From Diphasiastrum complanatum (Eukaryota; Streptophyta; Lycopodiopsida; Lycopodiales; Lycopodiaceae), in contig CM055101.1 of the NCBI GenBank assembly GCA_029204225.1, positions 57,786,920 to 57,850,919 on the forward strand: a stretch of DNA of 64,000 nucleotides, in the 5' to 3' direction. The translations under genes were made by a program, and so were the position numbers. The notes beneath the pieces were generated by a model that saw only the letters and a list, made by a program, of their open reading frames with translations, was not told where the DNA came from and searched no databases. Within the stretch, counting starts at the first letter, position 1; each line of letters opens with the position of its first letter. This document shows positions 34,025 through 44,849 of the stretch, one piece after another.

Positions 34025-36665
34025 ATGGAAATATCTGCATCAAATCCAGCTACTATTAAAATCTCAGGACAATCAGTGCAAGGAGTAAAAAGTTATCAAG
34101 GAAAAACCACCGTAAGAGGCCTGAATCCTCAATGTCGGCCTATCAGATTGATCAGATCCATAAGATTCAGATTGCATCCCATAGTACTAGCAAAGTTCAA
34201 CTACTTTGGACTCTACCATCAGATGAATTTGAGATCTGGACGATCATTAGCAAGAAGGATAGTGAATCAGGCACCACACTTTCCCAGAATAACAGTTGCA
34301 CAATAAGAGACAGAACCGGAACCAGTGCCAATGGATCCAATGGGTCAACCAGTACATGTCGCTCCCTTACAAGCAGTCCGGAGGGCACCTGGGATGGAGA
34401 TACCAAAATACGATGGATCATCAGATCCCATCCGCTTCCTCCTGATCTACGACAACTGGACACCTGTAGAGAAGTTGATGTTGTTCCCCATGTCACTAAT
34501 AGTTGTGGATCAAGATTGGTTTTTCAACTTCTAAGAGGTCAAAAAATCCACCTTGGAAGTGGTTAAAGCGGCTCTCATCACCGCTTTAAACCAAGGAAGT
34601 TCCTAGAAGACCCATTTCTCCTGCTCAACAAGGTCAAGATGGGAAAAAGATAAAGAGTCAGGGTCAAACATCTACGATTCGAATGCAGTGCAGCCCTAAT
34701 TCTTGATCATGCGGTGATCATGTGGTTCCTTGCAGGGTTACCACGTAACATCAAAAAAGAATTGAAATGACGGGAGCAATACGTTACCTTGCAAGAAGCT
34801 ATGGAGGATGTCATCAGAGAAGAGGATGAGGAATCAGACAACGAATATCCAACCACCCATACTCCTACTCCCTCGATAGCGTCAACATCATCAACCATTT
34901 TCACTTTGTTCACAGAATTGCTACTGGATCAAATGACAAAACTAAAGAGTAATTGGAGCAACTTATGGCACAGTTCGATCAAAAATTGAAAGCCTTACAA
35001 GGAGCTGTAGCAACAACGTCCAATCTACCGGAACAGAGCCAACTATAGTATCCCCGCCGTGAAAATGTATGGTGTTCAGTATGCACACAAAATCATATAA
35101 CGAATAAGTGTCCCGTCTTAAAGCAAAATCTGAGATTGATACATAGATTTTGCCATCTGTGCAACGCAACATCGCACAAGACGACCTTCTGTCCATTTAA
35201 TCCCCGGATTGTCCAACAGAAGAGGAGTCCTTATCAGACTTTTTATCCATATCATCAAGGGGCACCAAATTGAGCACCGAGGTATGGCGTGCCAAATAAT
35301 CAACAACCCATGGCCTTACCAGCACCACCAAGGCCAGCTAATCAAGAAGTGGCCCACATAAACTTGACAATAGCAGAACCAAAGATGCTAGTACAACCTC
35401 AACCTGAGCAGCAGCAATTGTATGGGCCGAATGAACCATATATGGATCCTGCCATAAATGAATATATTGTGGCTTGTACACCTTGAAAATCGTCAATTTT
35501 GGGTTACACGTGGTTTGATTCTTGGCCATATAGTGTCTAGACATGGGATCGCCATAGACCTATCAAAGATAAAGATCATTATTGGCCTATCACCACCAGG
35601 AACGATCTTCATGGGTCACGCTAACTATTACAAGATTTTCATCCTAGATTTTGTAGAGTTAGCACCACCAATTACAAACTCACAACGGATCTACATTGGA
35701 ATGAGAAAGCCCTAAAGGCTTTCCAAAAGCTTAAAGATGCATTGGTCTCAGCACCAATCTTATGCCCACCCAATTGGTCCATTGAGTTTCATGTGCATAT
35801 GGACGCATGAAAGTATGCAGTTGGAGCAGTCTTAACCTAGCCAGGAGAACACAAAAAGGATTTTTTGATTTGATTTGCAAGCCGACAGCTCAGTGATATT
35901 GAAATGAATTATTCAACTACAAAGCGGGAGGCACTGCCAATGATACATGCGGTTAAGAAGTTTCAGCATTACCTGATGGCCACTCACTTTTCCTTTTATA
36001 CGGACCATCAACCATTGCTCTATCTTGTTAACAAAACCTTCAACACAGGGAGAATCACCCGATGGCTACTTCTGTTGTTGGAGTTTGATTTTTGGGTAGT
36101 GGTTCACAAGGGAAAGCAACACTACATGGCAGATCATGTGTCGCGAATCAAAGAAAAGGAAAATGCAACCCAACCTAATAATGAGCTACCCGATGCTGCC
36201 TTATTTTATGTTGACACAATACCAAAATGGGCCGCCGACATAGTTGAATATCTAATGAGGGGCCAACTAGACAAATTACTACCAAAGGTGGAACAGCGAA
36301 AGTTGATCTTGAAAGCTAGACCTTATCAGCTGATTGCCACCCAAATTATTTCGCTCTCACATGAAGGCATGGGTGGAGGTCATTTTGCATCCGACATTAT
36401 TGTATGCAAGATCCTGCAATCAGGATGCTGGTGGCCAACGATTCATAAGGATACGGAGGAATACCCAAGGAAATGCGAGGTGTGCCAAAGGGCAAGGAGA
36501 CCAACGAGATTGAATTATGACCTTCTTCACTCGGTCTTATCCCAAGCACCATTTGAAAAGTGGAGATTGGATTATATTGGTCCAATTCACCCTACATCAA
36601 GAAGTATCCAAGCCCGATATATAATCGTGGCCACCGATTACCTCACCGAGTGGGTCGATGTGTAG
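34025..36665 (+). pseudogene. Ty3/gypsy element 2: gag, RNase H and integrase start; internally deleted
   Basis: Gag from the ATG at 34025, with MEIPKYDGSSDP (near 34400), LDHAVIMWFLAGLPRNIKKELK (34705-34770) and a QEAMEDVIREEDEE acidic stretch, followed by Cys-His clusters CSVCTQNHITNKC and CHLCNATSHKTTFC (35070-35190). Then a direct jump to GLILGHIVSRHGI (35512), the end of reverse transcriptase; protease and most of reverse transcriptase are deleted. RNase H: TTKREALPMIHAVKKF, FYTDHQPLLYLVNK. Integrase: GGHFASDIIVCKIL, WWP, CEVCQRARRP, WRLDYIGPIHP, YIIVATDYLTEW, cut off at 36665 before the second Asp. Same family as gypsy 1. Frameshifts and stops throughout gag. Confidence 0.88.
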
Positions 36666-36966
36666 ATCTGAGATTAGAGTGTTTAAACATCTACAACTAA
36701 CCAGAGAATTACAAGAGTGGCAGATTAGCCACAACCTAGGGAGTATCTGCTGACATCATGCCATCAGATCAGATTACTGTACTTCTGGATACTTGCGTGA
36801 TCTTTGGTGGTACTCCTTGGGGCGTGAGCGCTGAACGGGTTTCGTTTACCTCGTCTGCCTTCTTCCGTACTGGACCACGAAGGAATCTCGTTCATGGATC
36901 TTTCGTGTTCACGAACCGTTCATCTTCGTCTACATAGACTTTCGCCTTCACTAAACTCTTCGTGTT
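36666..36966 (-). other. Sequence downstream of a minus-strand copia RNase H
   Basis: Follows the RNase H stop on the minus strand. Repeated CTTCGT motifs, no gene. Possibly polypurine region and LTR of that copia element; boundaries not visible. Confidence 0.35.
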
Positions 36967-37500
36967 TCATGTCTCCAGATGTTCGAGTTCGCAAACATCT
37001 TCGTCAGGTGAAGGGCTGAAAGCTAGCAAGCCTTTGTAATTAGAAACATTTTGTTTCTTCAGCTCCCTCTCAAAGCATGATAGCTTTATGATCCCGAGAC
37101 TGCTCCTTTGCCTCTCAAAGAGTCCTTTGTCCAGGGCCTTTGTGAAGATGTCAGCAACCATGTCTTTTGTTCCTATGAAGGTGGTCTGCATCATCTTCTT
37201 TTCAATTAGATCCCTGATCAGGTGATACTTGATCGCAATGTGCTTCGTTCTAGAATGGAACATGGGATCTTTCGTTAGGTGTATTGCAGAGGTGTTGTCC
37301 ATCTGCAAGACCAGTGACTCATTCCTTGTTTCGCCCAATTAATCCAGGAGTTGCCTTAGCCAAATTATTTCGTTGGCCATCTTCGCTGCTGCTACTTACT
37401 CTGCTTCGCAGAATTTCTGGGCTACAACGATCTGCTTCTTGCTGACCCAGAGAACTGCTCCCCCTGATGCGATAGTGCCATAGCTAGGAGCCTACCAATA
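36967..37500 (-). pseudogene. Copia RNase H remnant
   Basis: Minus-strand reading begins AVLWVSKKQIV, FCEAE (stop) VAAAAKMANEIIWLRQLL near 37340-37460, then an open 123-residue frame (37338-36967) with LVLQMDNTSAIHLTKDP, SRTKHIAIKYHLIRDLIE and TKDMVADIFTKALDKGLF. These are the standard C-terminal RNase H motifs of copia pol, of a different lineage from elements A-F. Upstream pol is missing. Confidence 0.9.
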
Positions 37501-39268
37501 GTTGGTATTGTGATACCTATAGTTTGAGAGTGGATTATATTGACTATTTCTTGGTTAGATTGTCCTATGCTGAAGTTATAATGTATTCTTGCTATGTAGT
37601 CTGTCCTTGGGAGTGATCACAAAAGGCATTGGAAACATCAACATCATTTGTTATGTCAATAGAATCAGAATTTCAAGTGTCATAAGATTGTGTTATATGT
37701 CCATGAGTTTAAAAAGAGCTTATTACTTGACAAAGAATTGCATACCACATATCATGAAGGTAGCTACCAGATGAAACTTAAACTTTGATGTACAATGATA
37801 GTAAGCATAAGAGAAAAAGAATTTGTATTGACTTATGAAAGAAATCTTAAAGCTTCAAAGAGCAAATGGAGTATACTACATGAAGAAGCTAATATTGAAA
37901 TGCCAATAGTATTATTTGTCACTCTAGTAGATTCTCATGACATAAAAAAAATTGAATCAAATGACAAAAAAAACTTTATTCAAAAGCCCAATAGGTGAAA
38001 TTAATATTTGATGCAACAAGTTTAAAAGATGCAATAGTAATTGAATCTGAAGATGACATAGAATCCCCACAAAGAATTGATATTGCATCAACTTATATTG
38101 TTGAGAATAATAGTATGTAGCAATGAATAAGATATTAGCCCATCTAAATAAGGCAATGGCCAAGAACTAGATTGTAAATGGCCTAGAGCTTGATCTGAAT
38201 ATCAAAATATTTCGTAAATCTTGTGCATATAAAATTTCAAAAAACAAATTGCCTCACAAGTCTCATTTTGGGGGATTCTCAAGAGATAGAGGGCCCTTTA
38301 AAGTTTGATGGTCAACACCCTTACATTTCTTTTGTTATTTGTAAAGTTGAAAATTTGAAACACAAAAACTTGAAAATACCAAAACAAAAATCTGAATATT
38401 GTGTTTTGGACTCCAGTTTTCATCTTTGGGATGCCTTACCAAAAAAGAGGAGGGCAAAAAAACCTAAACCCTCGAAGAATCCCGTATGTTGAAGGGAGGA
38501 TGGGGACAAAAAAAGATTGAAATTTGTGCTTTGCAAGGTAGAGGGAGGAACACTTGCATGCTAGCCTACAAAGGGCTTTCTCCTCCCCTTGTAGATGGGA
38601 TAGATTCATGGAAGTTTTTATGAAATCATTCACTGTTGTGGATGAGTCTGACTACACATTAGAAGTTCATAAATTGCAAGATGGGGATTAAGAGTTTGGA
38701 CTCTTACCTCCAAGAGTTCATGGATTCATGGAATCCATGGCTTTCCATTATACCTAACTCATTGCTAGAAAATTTCTTTTATATGAAATGGCACAATTAT
38801 GTTTGTTTAGAGATAGACATCATTGAATGAACTAGATGTGTAAGATGCATTTACTATAAATAAAAAACAACAACAAATATGTCTTACATATTGTAATGTA
38901 TTATTTATTATGAGTTCCATAATAAACATGAATTTATTACACTTCATTAAAAACAATAAAAAATATATATTATTTTATAACAATTTTGTATAAGCACTTT
39001 AGATCGGAGAAGGCCCCTTGCAAGGTGACGACCACATAGTTCTAGTAGCTCCTTAGGGATTCAGTGATGTTCTGCAAGCTATGGATGAATGAGAAAGGGG
39101 GACATGCTTGTGAAATATCACCACATGAGGTGCCCGGCCGTGAATGATGCAAAGAGGTCCTAAGGGTGCAAGAAAACTCTGAAAAGGTAGAGAAAGGCCT
39201 ATTACTTATGTTAGTATTGATGTAGAGGGGAGAGGAGGGAAGAAAATAAAAGCCTGGAATAAAGCTCT
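37501..39268. other. AT-rich sequence with no recognised gene
   Basis: Short plus-strand frames at 37795-37998 and 38223-38492 (the latter Lys-rich, ending KRRAKKPKPSKN) show no domain I recognise. 38880-39000 is very AT-rich. 39170-39260 leads into the small HSP gene 2 promoter. Confidence 0.4.
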
Positions 39269-39283
39269 AGAAGGTTAGAGAAA
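39269..39283 (+). promoter_or_regulatory. Heat-shock element of small HSP gene 2
   Basis: AGAAG GTTAG AGAAA fits nGAAn-nTTCn-nGAAn with one mismatch (TTA for TTC), and GCTCT just before it extends the alternation. It lies about 95 bp upstream of the TATA box. Confidence 0.6.
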
Positions 39284-39375
39284 GAGAGAGACGAACGTAC
39301 AAGAGTTTTCCAGACCTTTCTTCGACCTCCCTTTCTACTCTCCTCCTCCCGCTCCTTACCAACATACATTTTTCT

Positions 39376-39384
39376 CTATATATT
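39376..39384 (+). promoter_or_regulatory. TATA box of small HSP gene 2
   Basis: CTATATATT, same context as the gene 1 TATA box (CTCTATATAT / TTCTATATAT). Leader of roughly 200 nt to the ATG. Confidence 0.6.
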
Positions 39385-39613
39385 TCACATGACGCCTTTC
39401 GGGTTTTCTTCATTCGACTTCCAATGCTTGCACCATATCAGTGAGTTCGTTATCAGCTATCTACAGCTACGCGGTCATAGTAATCGATATAATCTCTACA
39501 TCGGGGATTCTTAATTGATCAACTCTCGCCATCGACGGACAATCTTGGAAACCGCAAACAGCAATTCATTTCTGAGAAGGAAGTTCGATTCGTTTTTTCG
39601 TTTTTAACTGGAT

Positions 39614-40288
39614 ATGGCTTTGACACCATTCTCCTTTGGCGGAGATCAAAGTATTTTTGATCCCTTAGATAGATTTTTTGAGCCTTTTGACAGATTTCCT
39701 CTGTGGGACAATGCACCTAATTCTCGACAGTTCGCCCAGGATGTGAGCGCCATTGCTAGTACTCGAGTTGATTGGGTTGAAACCCCGGAGGCTCATATTT
39801 TCAAAGCCGATCTACCAGGTGATACATTATTCCTGATATTAGCATATATTTCAAGGCTTTGTGCACACAATTTCGAATAATCTTCCTCAACCTGGCTTGT
39901 TGCCATAAAATCTTCATGCCCGTGCTGAACTCCTTATAGTAGTTCTTCTTGTTCGTTTTCTCTGATTCATCTCACCTATATTCTAAATCTTTTGAGTGTG
40001 TCTTTGTTTTGGATTTCAGGGTTGAAAAAGGAAGAAGTAAAGGTCCAGGTGGAGGATGGACGCACGTTACAGATAAGCGGAGAACGCAAGAAAGAGGAAG
40101 TGGAGAAGACGGACAAATGGCATCGGGTGGAGCGTACGCAGGGCAGTTTCTTGCGACGCTTCCGGTTACCAGAGAATGCGAAAGTGGAGGAAGTGAAGGC
40201 CAAGGTTGAGGACGGCGTCCTCACCGTCACAGTTCCTAAAATTGAGAAACCTAAGCACGAAGTGAAGGCCGTAGAAATCTCTGGCTAA
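39614..40288 (+). CDS. Class I cytosolic small heat-shock protein (about 17 kDa), gene 2
   Basis: Paralogue of the gene at 2768. Exon 1 is 39614-39818 and exon 2 is 40020-40288, with a 201-bp GT-AG intron in the same Gly codon of ADLPG; the product is 157 residues. Starts [19 protein letters not shown]; alpha-crystallin domain with [67 protein letters not shown]; ends EVKAVEISG. It differs from gene 1 by only about 15 residues plus one extra codon (APNSRQ versus APSRQ). Exon 2 is almost identical, which suggests recent duplication or gene conversion. An upstream heat-shock element and TATA box indicate heat induction. Intact. Confidence 0.95.
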
Positions 40289-40439
40289 AGTGCAACAGCA
40301 TATAGTACATGCGAGATAATAGGGCTCATGAGATTTTCGAACTCTTTAACTCATTGATTAGGGCTAGTAAACTCCTAGGGTTTCTTGCATATATACGTCT
40401 AGCTCAATTTTCATGATTTGCTTTCTAAGCACTTATATG

Positions 40440-40524
40440 CTTCTTGGTTTCCAAGGGGAGGCTCAAACCTGGGACCAAAGAAACTTTGGATGCCAAGCCA
40501 ACCAACTGAGCCAACCCCGTTGGG
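40440..40524 (-). mobile_element. tRNA-derived SINE, copy 2 (85 bp)
   Basis: Minus orientation, 150 bp downstream of the small HSP gene 2 stop codon. Flanked by a perfect 17-bp target-site duplication TTCTAAGCACTTATATG (40423-40439 and 40525-40541). Very close to copies at 6932 and 41232. Confidence 0.9.
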
Positions 40525-40541
40525 TTCTAAGCACTTATATG

Positions 40542-41215
40542 AAGACAGTATGTCCGTAATGAAACTTCGAATGCAAGTAATGCTTTGTATCAAGTTTTGC
40601 TATTAGTAATAATATAGAAGTTAGCCTCACAAAGGCGTTTTTTATTATCGTGCGTGTTGACTTGATTGTTCTTTTTTTTTTTGTCTCAAATGAGCCTCGG
40701 GTGTATTTTTTGTTGAGATTGTGAATATCTAGTGTATATTGTTACAAGATGTTAGAATTTGGAACATTATGGACTCACATAGCAAATCCTTTTGAAAGTT
40801 TCCTCAAGAAATTGGAGTTTACAAGTGAATTCACACAAATTCTTAGCATCATTCAATCAAAATGAACCTTGTAGAAGAGCACTCTACCATAATTTTGAAA
40901 AGTATGCTACTTATCCGGAATTTGTGAATCCAACTCCATAATTCCTTTGAGAAAAAACAGCACTCCAACCGAAATGTAATTCAAGCGTTTCAACTTTGAA
41001 ATCGTTCACACCTATCCAAGACCGCATCTTAGCCGGACTTTGAAATCAATATAAAGGCTCTATAGGATTGCCCCTAAGATGAGGATAGGAGAACACAATA
41101 GGAGATACTATGGAGCAAACCTGGATCTAGCCCCCAAGCCATGCCATGTGAAGCAAGAGGAGAAGAGAGAAACTGGTAACCTAAACCCAATATGTCTACG
41201 GGAGAATCCTTACCT
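40542..41215. other. Flank of small HSP gene 2 and unassigned sequence
   Basis: To about 40700 this still matches the 3' flank of small HSP gene 1 (AAGTTTTGCTATTAGTAAT). From there on no gene or repeat is recognised. Confidence 0.45.
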
Positions 41216-41231
41216 CATTATTTAGAGAGTA

Positions 41232-41316
41232 CCCAACGGGGTTGGCTCAGTTGGTTGGCTTGGCATCCAAAGTTTCTTTGGTCCCAGGTTCGAGCCTCCC
41301 CTTGGAAACCAAGAAG
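41232..41316 (+). mobile_element. tRNA-derived SINE, copy 3 (85 bp)
   Basis: Plus orientation. Flanked by a perfect 16-bp target-site duplication CATTATTTAGAGAGTA (41216-41231 and 41317-41332). A-box TGGCTCAGTTGG at 41243-41254 and B-box GGTTCGAGCC at 41287-41296, 44 bp apart as in a normal tRNA gene. Outer arms CCAACGGGG and CCCCTTGG can pair like an acceptor stem; the anticodon arm is CCAAAG-TTT-CTTTGG. There is no poly(A) tail and no non-tRNA body. Confidence 0.92.
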
Positions 41317-41332
41317 CATTATTTAGAGAGTA

Positions 41333-42639
41333 GAGTCCTGTGCATGAAATCATGCAACACCCATGCAGATCAACTATAAATAGGTCTCATCTCATCATGC
41401 AGTCCTCTTGCCTATATCCGTCACACAGACATGCAATACTCCATGTGTTTTAATTAGAGTGTCTGGGTACTCTCAAGGTAATTAGTCACAAATAGGCCTC
41501 AACATGGAATTAAATCTTGGCGTGAGCCAATTTACCATATTAGGATTATTCTAGGTCCTTAACCGAATATGGCCATAACACTTCCTCCCTTGAAAAAAAT
41601 GCAAGATAGGTGGACAGTTGTGGGGCAGTGTGAGGTTGGGTATGGATCAAATGATGTTTTCAGAGGCAATGCGTACTCGTAGAAATTTGATGAATGCAAA
41701 GAACACATGCAGGCAAACAGAAACTCCTAGAATCGAAAGATAAATTGGTGAAAACAAATTCTTAATCAAGATGGAAGAAAATTATCAGGAGCATCCGCAC
41801 CAATGTTTGCTATTATTCTCTATGCAGTCTCCACATGCTCTTTTTCTGACAATTGAACAGATTCCAGCCAGCTATCCGACAAGGTCTGCTTGCTTCTAAA
41901 CTTCTATGATTTGAAGAAGAGTGGTAATGCAATGATGATGTATTCGTCTGTCAATTAGTGCATCCACGACCTGATCTCGATCCTACTGATAATGGATGCT
42001 CAACTTCGATTTGGATCTATCAGGATTTGAGTTCTTACATTCTACAATATGTTTCGATTCTTTCTTTAATGCTTACAAATTGTAGATTATTACTATTCTA
42101 ATCTAAGCTGTACAGAGAATGAGATTGAAACATGCTCATAATAAAATCAACAAAATCAATAACACAACAGCTACACAGAAACGATGTGAATCCTACAAAG
42201 TGCTTGTTACGATTGTCCCTCAACACTTGTAACAAAAACTCCTCAGGGAGTCAAGCACCAAGCAGCACCAAATTGGAATGATACTGATCTACCACAAGGC
42301 CCTGCAGGCAGATCTACCTGATCTTAATCAAGAATCAACAACAAAATACATTCATACTTCAGTACTCGAATTTAATGCATGAAAATGGAGCATAGATGGA
42401 AATGCAAATAGGAAGATCTTCAATCAACAATACAACAACATTTCAGTACAATATCTAGTGTTTGGAAACTCATGGAGGAGGCCACTATGTATACCCATGA
42501 GCTGTTGAATCCAATTTTACAATACTTTGGCTTACAACTGAGTGAATCTCATTCTATAAAGATTTGGGTTCCACCTCTTACACGATAATAGGAGGCCTAT
42601 TTATTAAAAATATAACTTAAGTTGAGAGAGTCTAAGTTA
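41333..42639. other. Unassigned AT-rich sequence
   Basis: No coding frame, domain or clear repeat recognised. Confidence 0.4.
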
Positions 42640-43977
42640 CTAGCTCCCACATGGTTTTTCATCTTTCGGGAATTACCATGGGGCTCACAAATATACATCT
42701 CAGTCCAACACTAACAATTCTCGTGCTCTCACCTTCATCTCTCACCTTCATCTCTGCTAGAAGCCCTTTTGAGTGGAGAGGTTCTGCATCATCACCTCGG
42801 GGCATGGCATCAGTGTTGTAAAGCTACATTTACAAGCTTTACTTCCGGCGCCACTGGCGCCAGCATTGTCCCCGGCGCCACTGTGACCAGAATCCAGCCG
42901 ATGCCAAGTTCCTATGGATGAAAATCTTTGATCGGTTCTAGCAAAGTCCAGAGAGCTCAGATCGATGTGCAATCACCTCACACGATCTAGGCATGATTAA
43001 AGGAAGCCTGGAGATCAATAAAATCTAGAGAGAGAAAATCCTAGAGAGAGAAGAACGTGCTTTACCAGCCTGGGTAAAGTGCTTGGTATGAGGGGGAGTG
43101 CCGAATCCTACCAATACTATAGGGGAGTGCGGGTTGCGACTCAGGGCGAGCTCCAACCAAGTCTCAGTCTCCCTTGCTGGAATGTTGTCATGGCTCTCGC
43201 CTTGGCATGCTAGCGCCCCGAGACTAGGGTCGGTCACACACTTGAAATGTAACCTTCTCAGATTTATCAATAAAGTGGGATTTTTCTCAAACTGACTCTG
43301 ATTACCTTCTGGGTTTCAGTGTTCGTTAAAAGCACCAGTTGTAAGGCCGCTTCAAAATTTTTAAGTTGGCACATAGCTGAGGGTCGTATCCCAGGACGCC
43401 AGCGGTATGCCGTCGGGACCATTCGGTCCGTGGCGCCAGCATTATGCTATCGGGACCATTTGGTCCAGGAACTGGTTGTCTCCATATCTGTCGCGGCTTG
43501 TGGTTCTGAGTATTCCTTGCATGAACGTGAATGGGTTAAGCTCTTGGGGAATGGGTTCTAACCTGTTGGCTGAGTTGGATGGCTTGCTTGGGTGGAAGTT
43601 ACCTGTTTATGGCTGTCCAGTCAAGCGTGGCGCCGGGTTGGCTTCCAATGCTCATGACGAAGCTTTCAGTTGGTTAAGTCTGATGTAAGTTAGACCGCTT
43701 GCTTGGGTATTCGTTTGTAACGAAGCTTCGAGCTGGTTAAGTTTGATGTATGTGTCAGGCGGCTTGCTTGGAGGGAAGTCACCCACATCGGGACCCCCAA
43801 TTTGGCATGGCGCCAGGTTGGATCTCAATGTTGATTTTCGGAACTTCAAATTGGTTAAGTCTGATCGTTGTTGGCGAGTTGGCTGCTTGTATGTCAAGTG
43901 GGTTTGGATGGCAAGAGTTGAAGGCTGGGAAGCTAAGTCATGGTTCCTGGCTCCCTTTGGGATGCCTGTGCTACATG
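42640..43977 (+). mobile_element. Probable LTR of a non-autonomous element
   Basis: GC-richer than its surroundings. It ends at a primer-binding site (43978). It contains AATAAAG (43270), as in an R region, several GGCGCC palindromes (42848-42885, 43423, 43631, 43809), a repeated GTCGGGACCATTCGGTCC / ATCGGGACCATTTGGTCC pair (43412-43470), and two or three diverged copies of a roughly 170-bp segment with GGCTTGCTTGG and TGGTTAAGT(C/T)TGATG (43580-43870). The 5' end is not defined; 42640-42695 resembles 10065-10130. Confidence 0.45.
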
Positions 43978-43989
43978 TGGTATCAGAGT
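43978..43989 (+). other. Primer-binding site (initiator tRNA-Met)
   Basis: TGGTATCAGAGT, eleven of twelve bases of the copia-type site. Preceded by CTACATG. Confidence 0.65.
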
Positions 43990-44340
43990 CGACTGGCCAG
44001 TCAACTATGCGGATCGCACGAAAATGGCCACTGTTTGGGGTTCATCAAGACAACTGTTGTGCAAGGTGCTGCCCACAGTATAAGCACGGGTGCGTCCACG
44101 GTTGGGGTGGTCGGTAGAACGGGGGCTTGATGAGTCAAGGTGCTGCCCTTGAGGTGTAAGCACGGTCAGTTTTCGCACTTCGGGCCTGGCGCCTTCTGCA
44201 CGTAGGACCAATGAGACAATGTGCTGCCATTAGGTTGGTGTAAGCATGGTCTGTGCCTTGTGGGGTGCGGGGTGACATATTCGCGATAGCCACCGTTTGT
44301 TTAGCTATAAGGGCTATCTACCAAATTTGGTGGGGGCGTT

Positions 44341-44845
44341 ACTGAGGCAATGTGCTGCCTAACGTTGAAAGCACGGGTGCGTCCATGATTTGGGTGGTAT
44401 GCTGCCGATCGTTTAGCTATAAGGCTATGGACTAGATTTGGTGGGGGCGTTACTGAGGTAATGTGCTGTCTAACGGTGAAAGCACGGGTGCATCCACGGG
44501 GGTGGTATATTCAAGGATAGCTTCCGTTCGTTTAGCTATAAGGGCTATCGACCAAATTTGGTGGGGGCGTTACTGAGGCAATGTGCTGCCTAACGGTGAA
44601 AGCACGGGTGCGTTCACGATTTGGGGGGTATGCTACCGATCGTTTAGCTATAAGGGCTATCGACTAGATTTGGTGGGGGAGTTACTGAGGCAATGTGCTA
44701 CCTAACGGTGAAAGCACGGGTGCGTCTACGGGGGTGGTATATTCAAGGATAGCTGCTGATCATTTAGCTATAAGGGCTATCGACCAAAAAGTGGTGGGGC
44801 GTGACTGAGGCAATGTGCTGCTTAATGGTGAAAGCACATATAGTT
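44341..44845 (+). repeat. Higher-order minisatellite: alternating 111- and 120-bp units
   Basis: ACTGAGG unit starts lie at 44341, 44452, 44572, 44684 and 44804, so spacings alternate 111, 120, 112, 120 and the higher-order period is 231-232 bp. All units share ATGTGCTGCCTAACGGTGAA, AGCACGGGTGCGT and GTTTAGCTATAAGGGCTAT. The shorter type has GATTTGGGTGGTATGCT, the longer GGGGGTGGTATATTCAAGG. More diverged relatives extend left to about 44100. It lies in the leader position after the primer-binding site. Confidence 0.92.
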
Positions 44846-44849
44846 GGAG

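Noticed and set aside
41232-41316. A functional tRNA gene
   Set aside because: A- and B-boxes are present but arms pair imperfectly, and three near-identical copies have target duplications, so a SINE fits better.
43319-44130. Overlapping open frames of 80-126 residues in the GC-rich block
   Set aside because: No domain, low stop frequency is explained by GC content, and the sequence is LTR-like with internal repeats.
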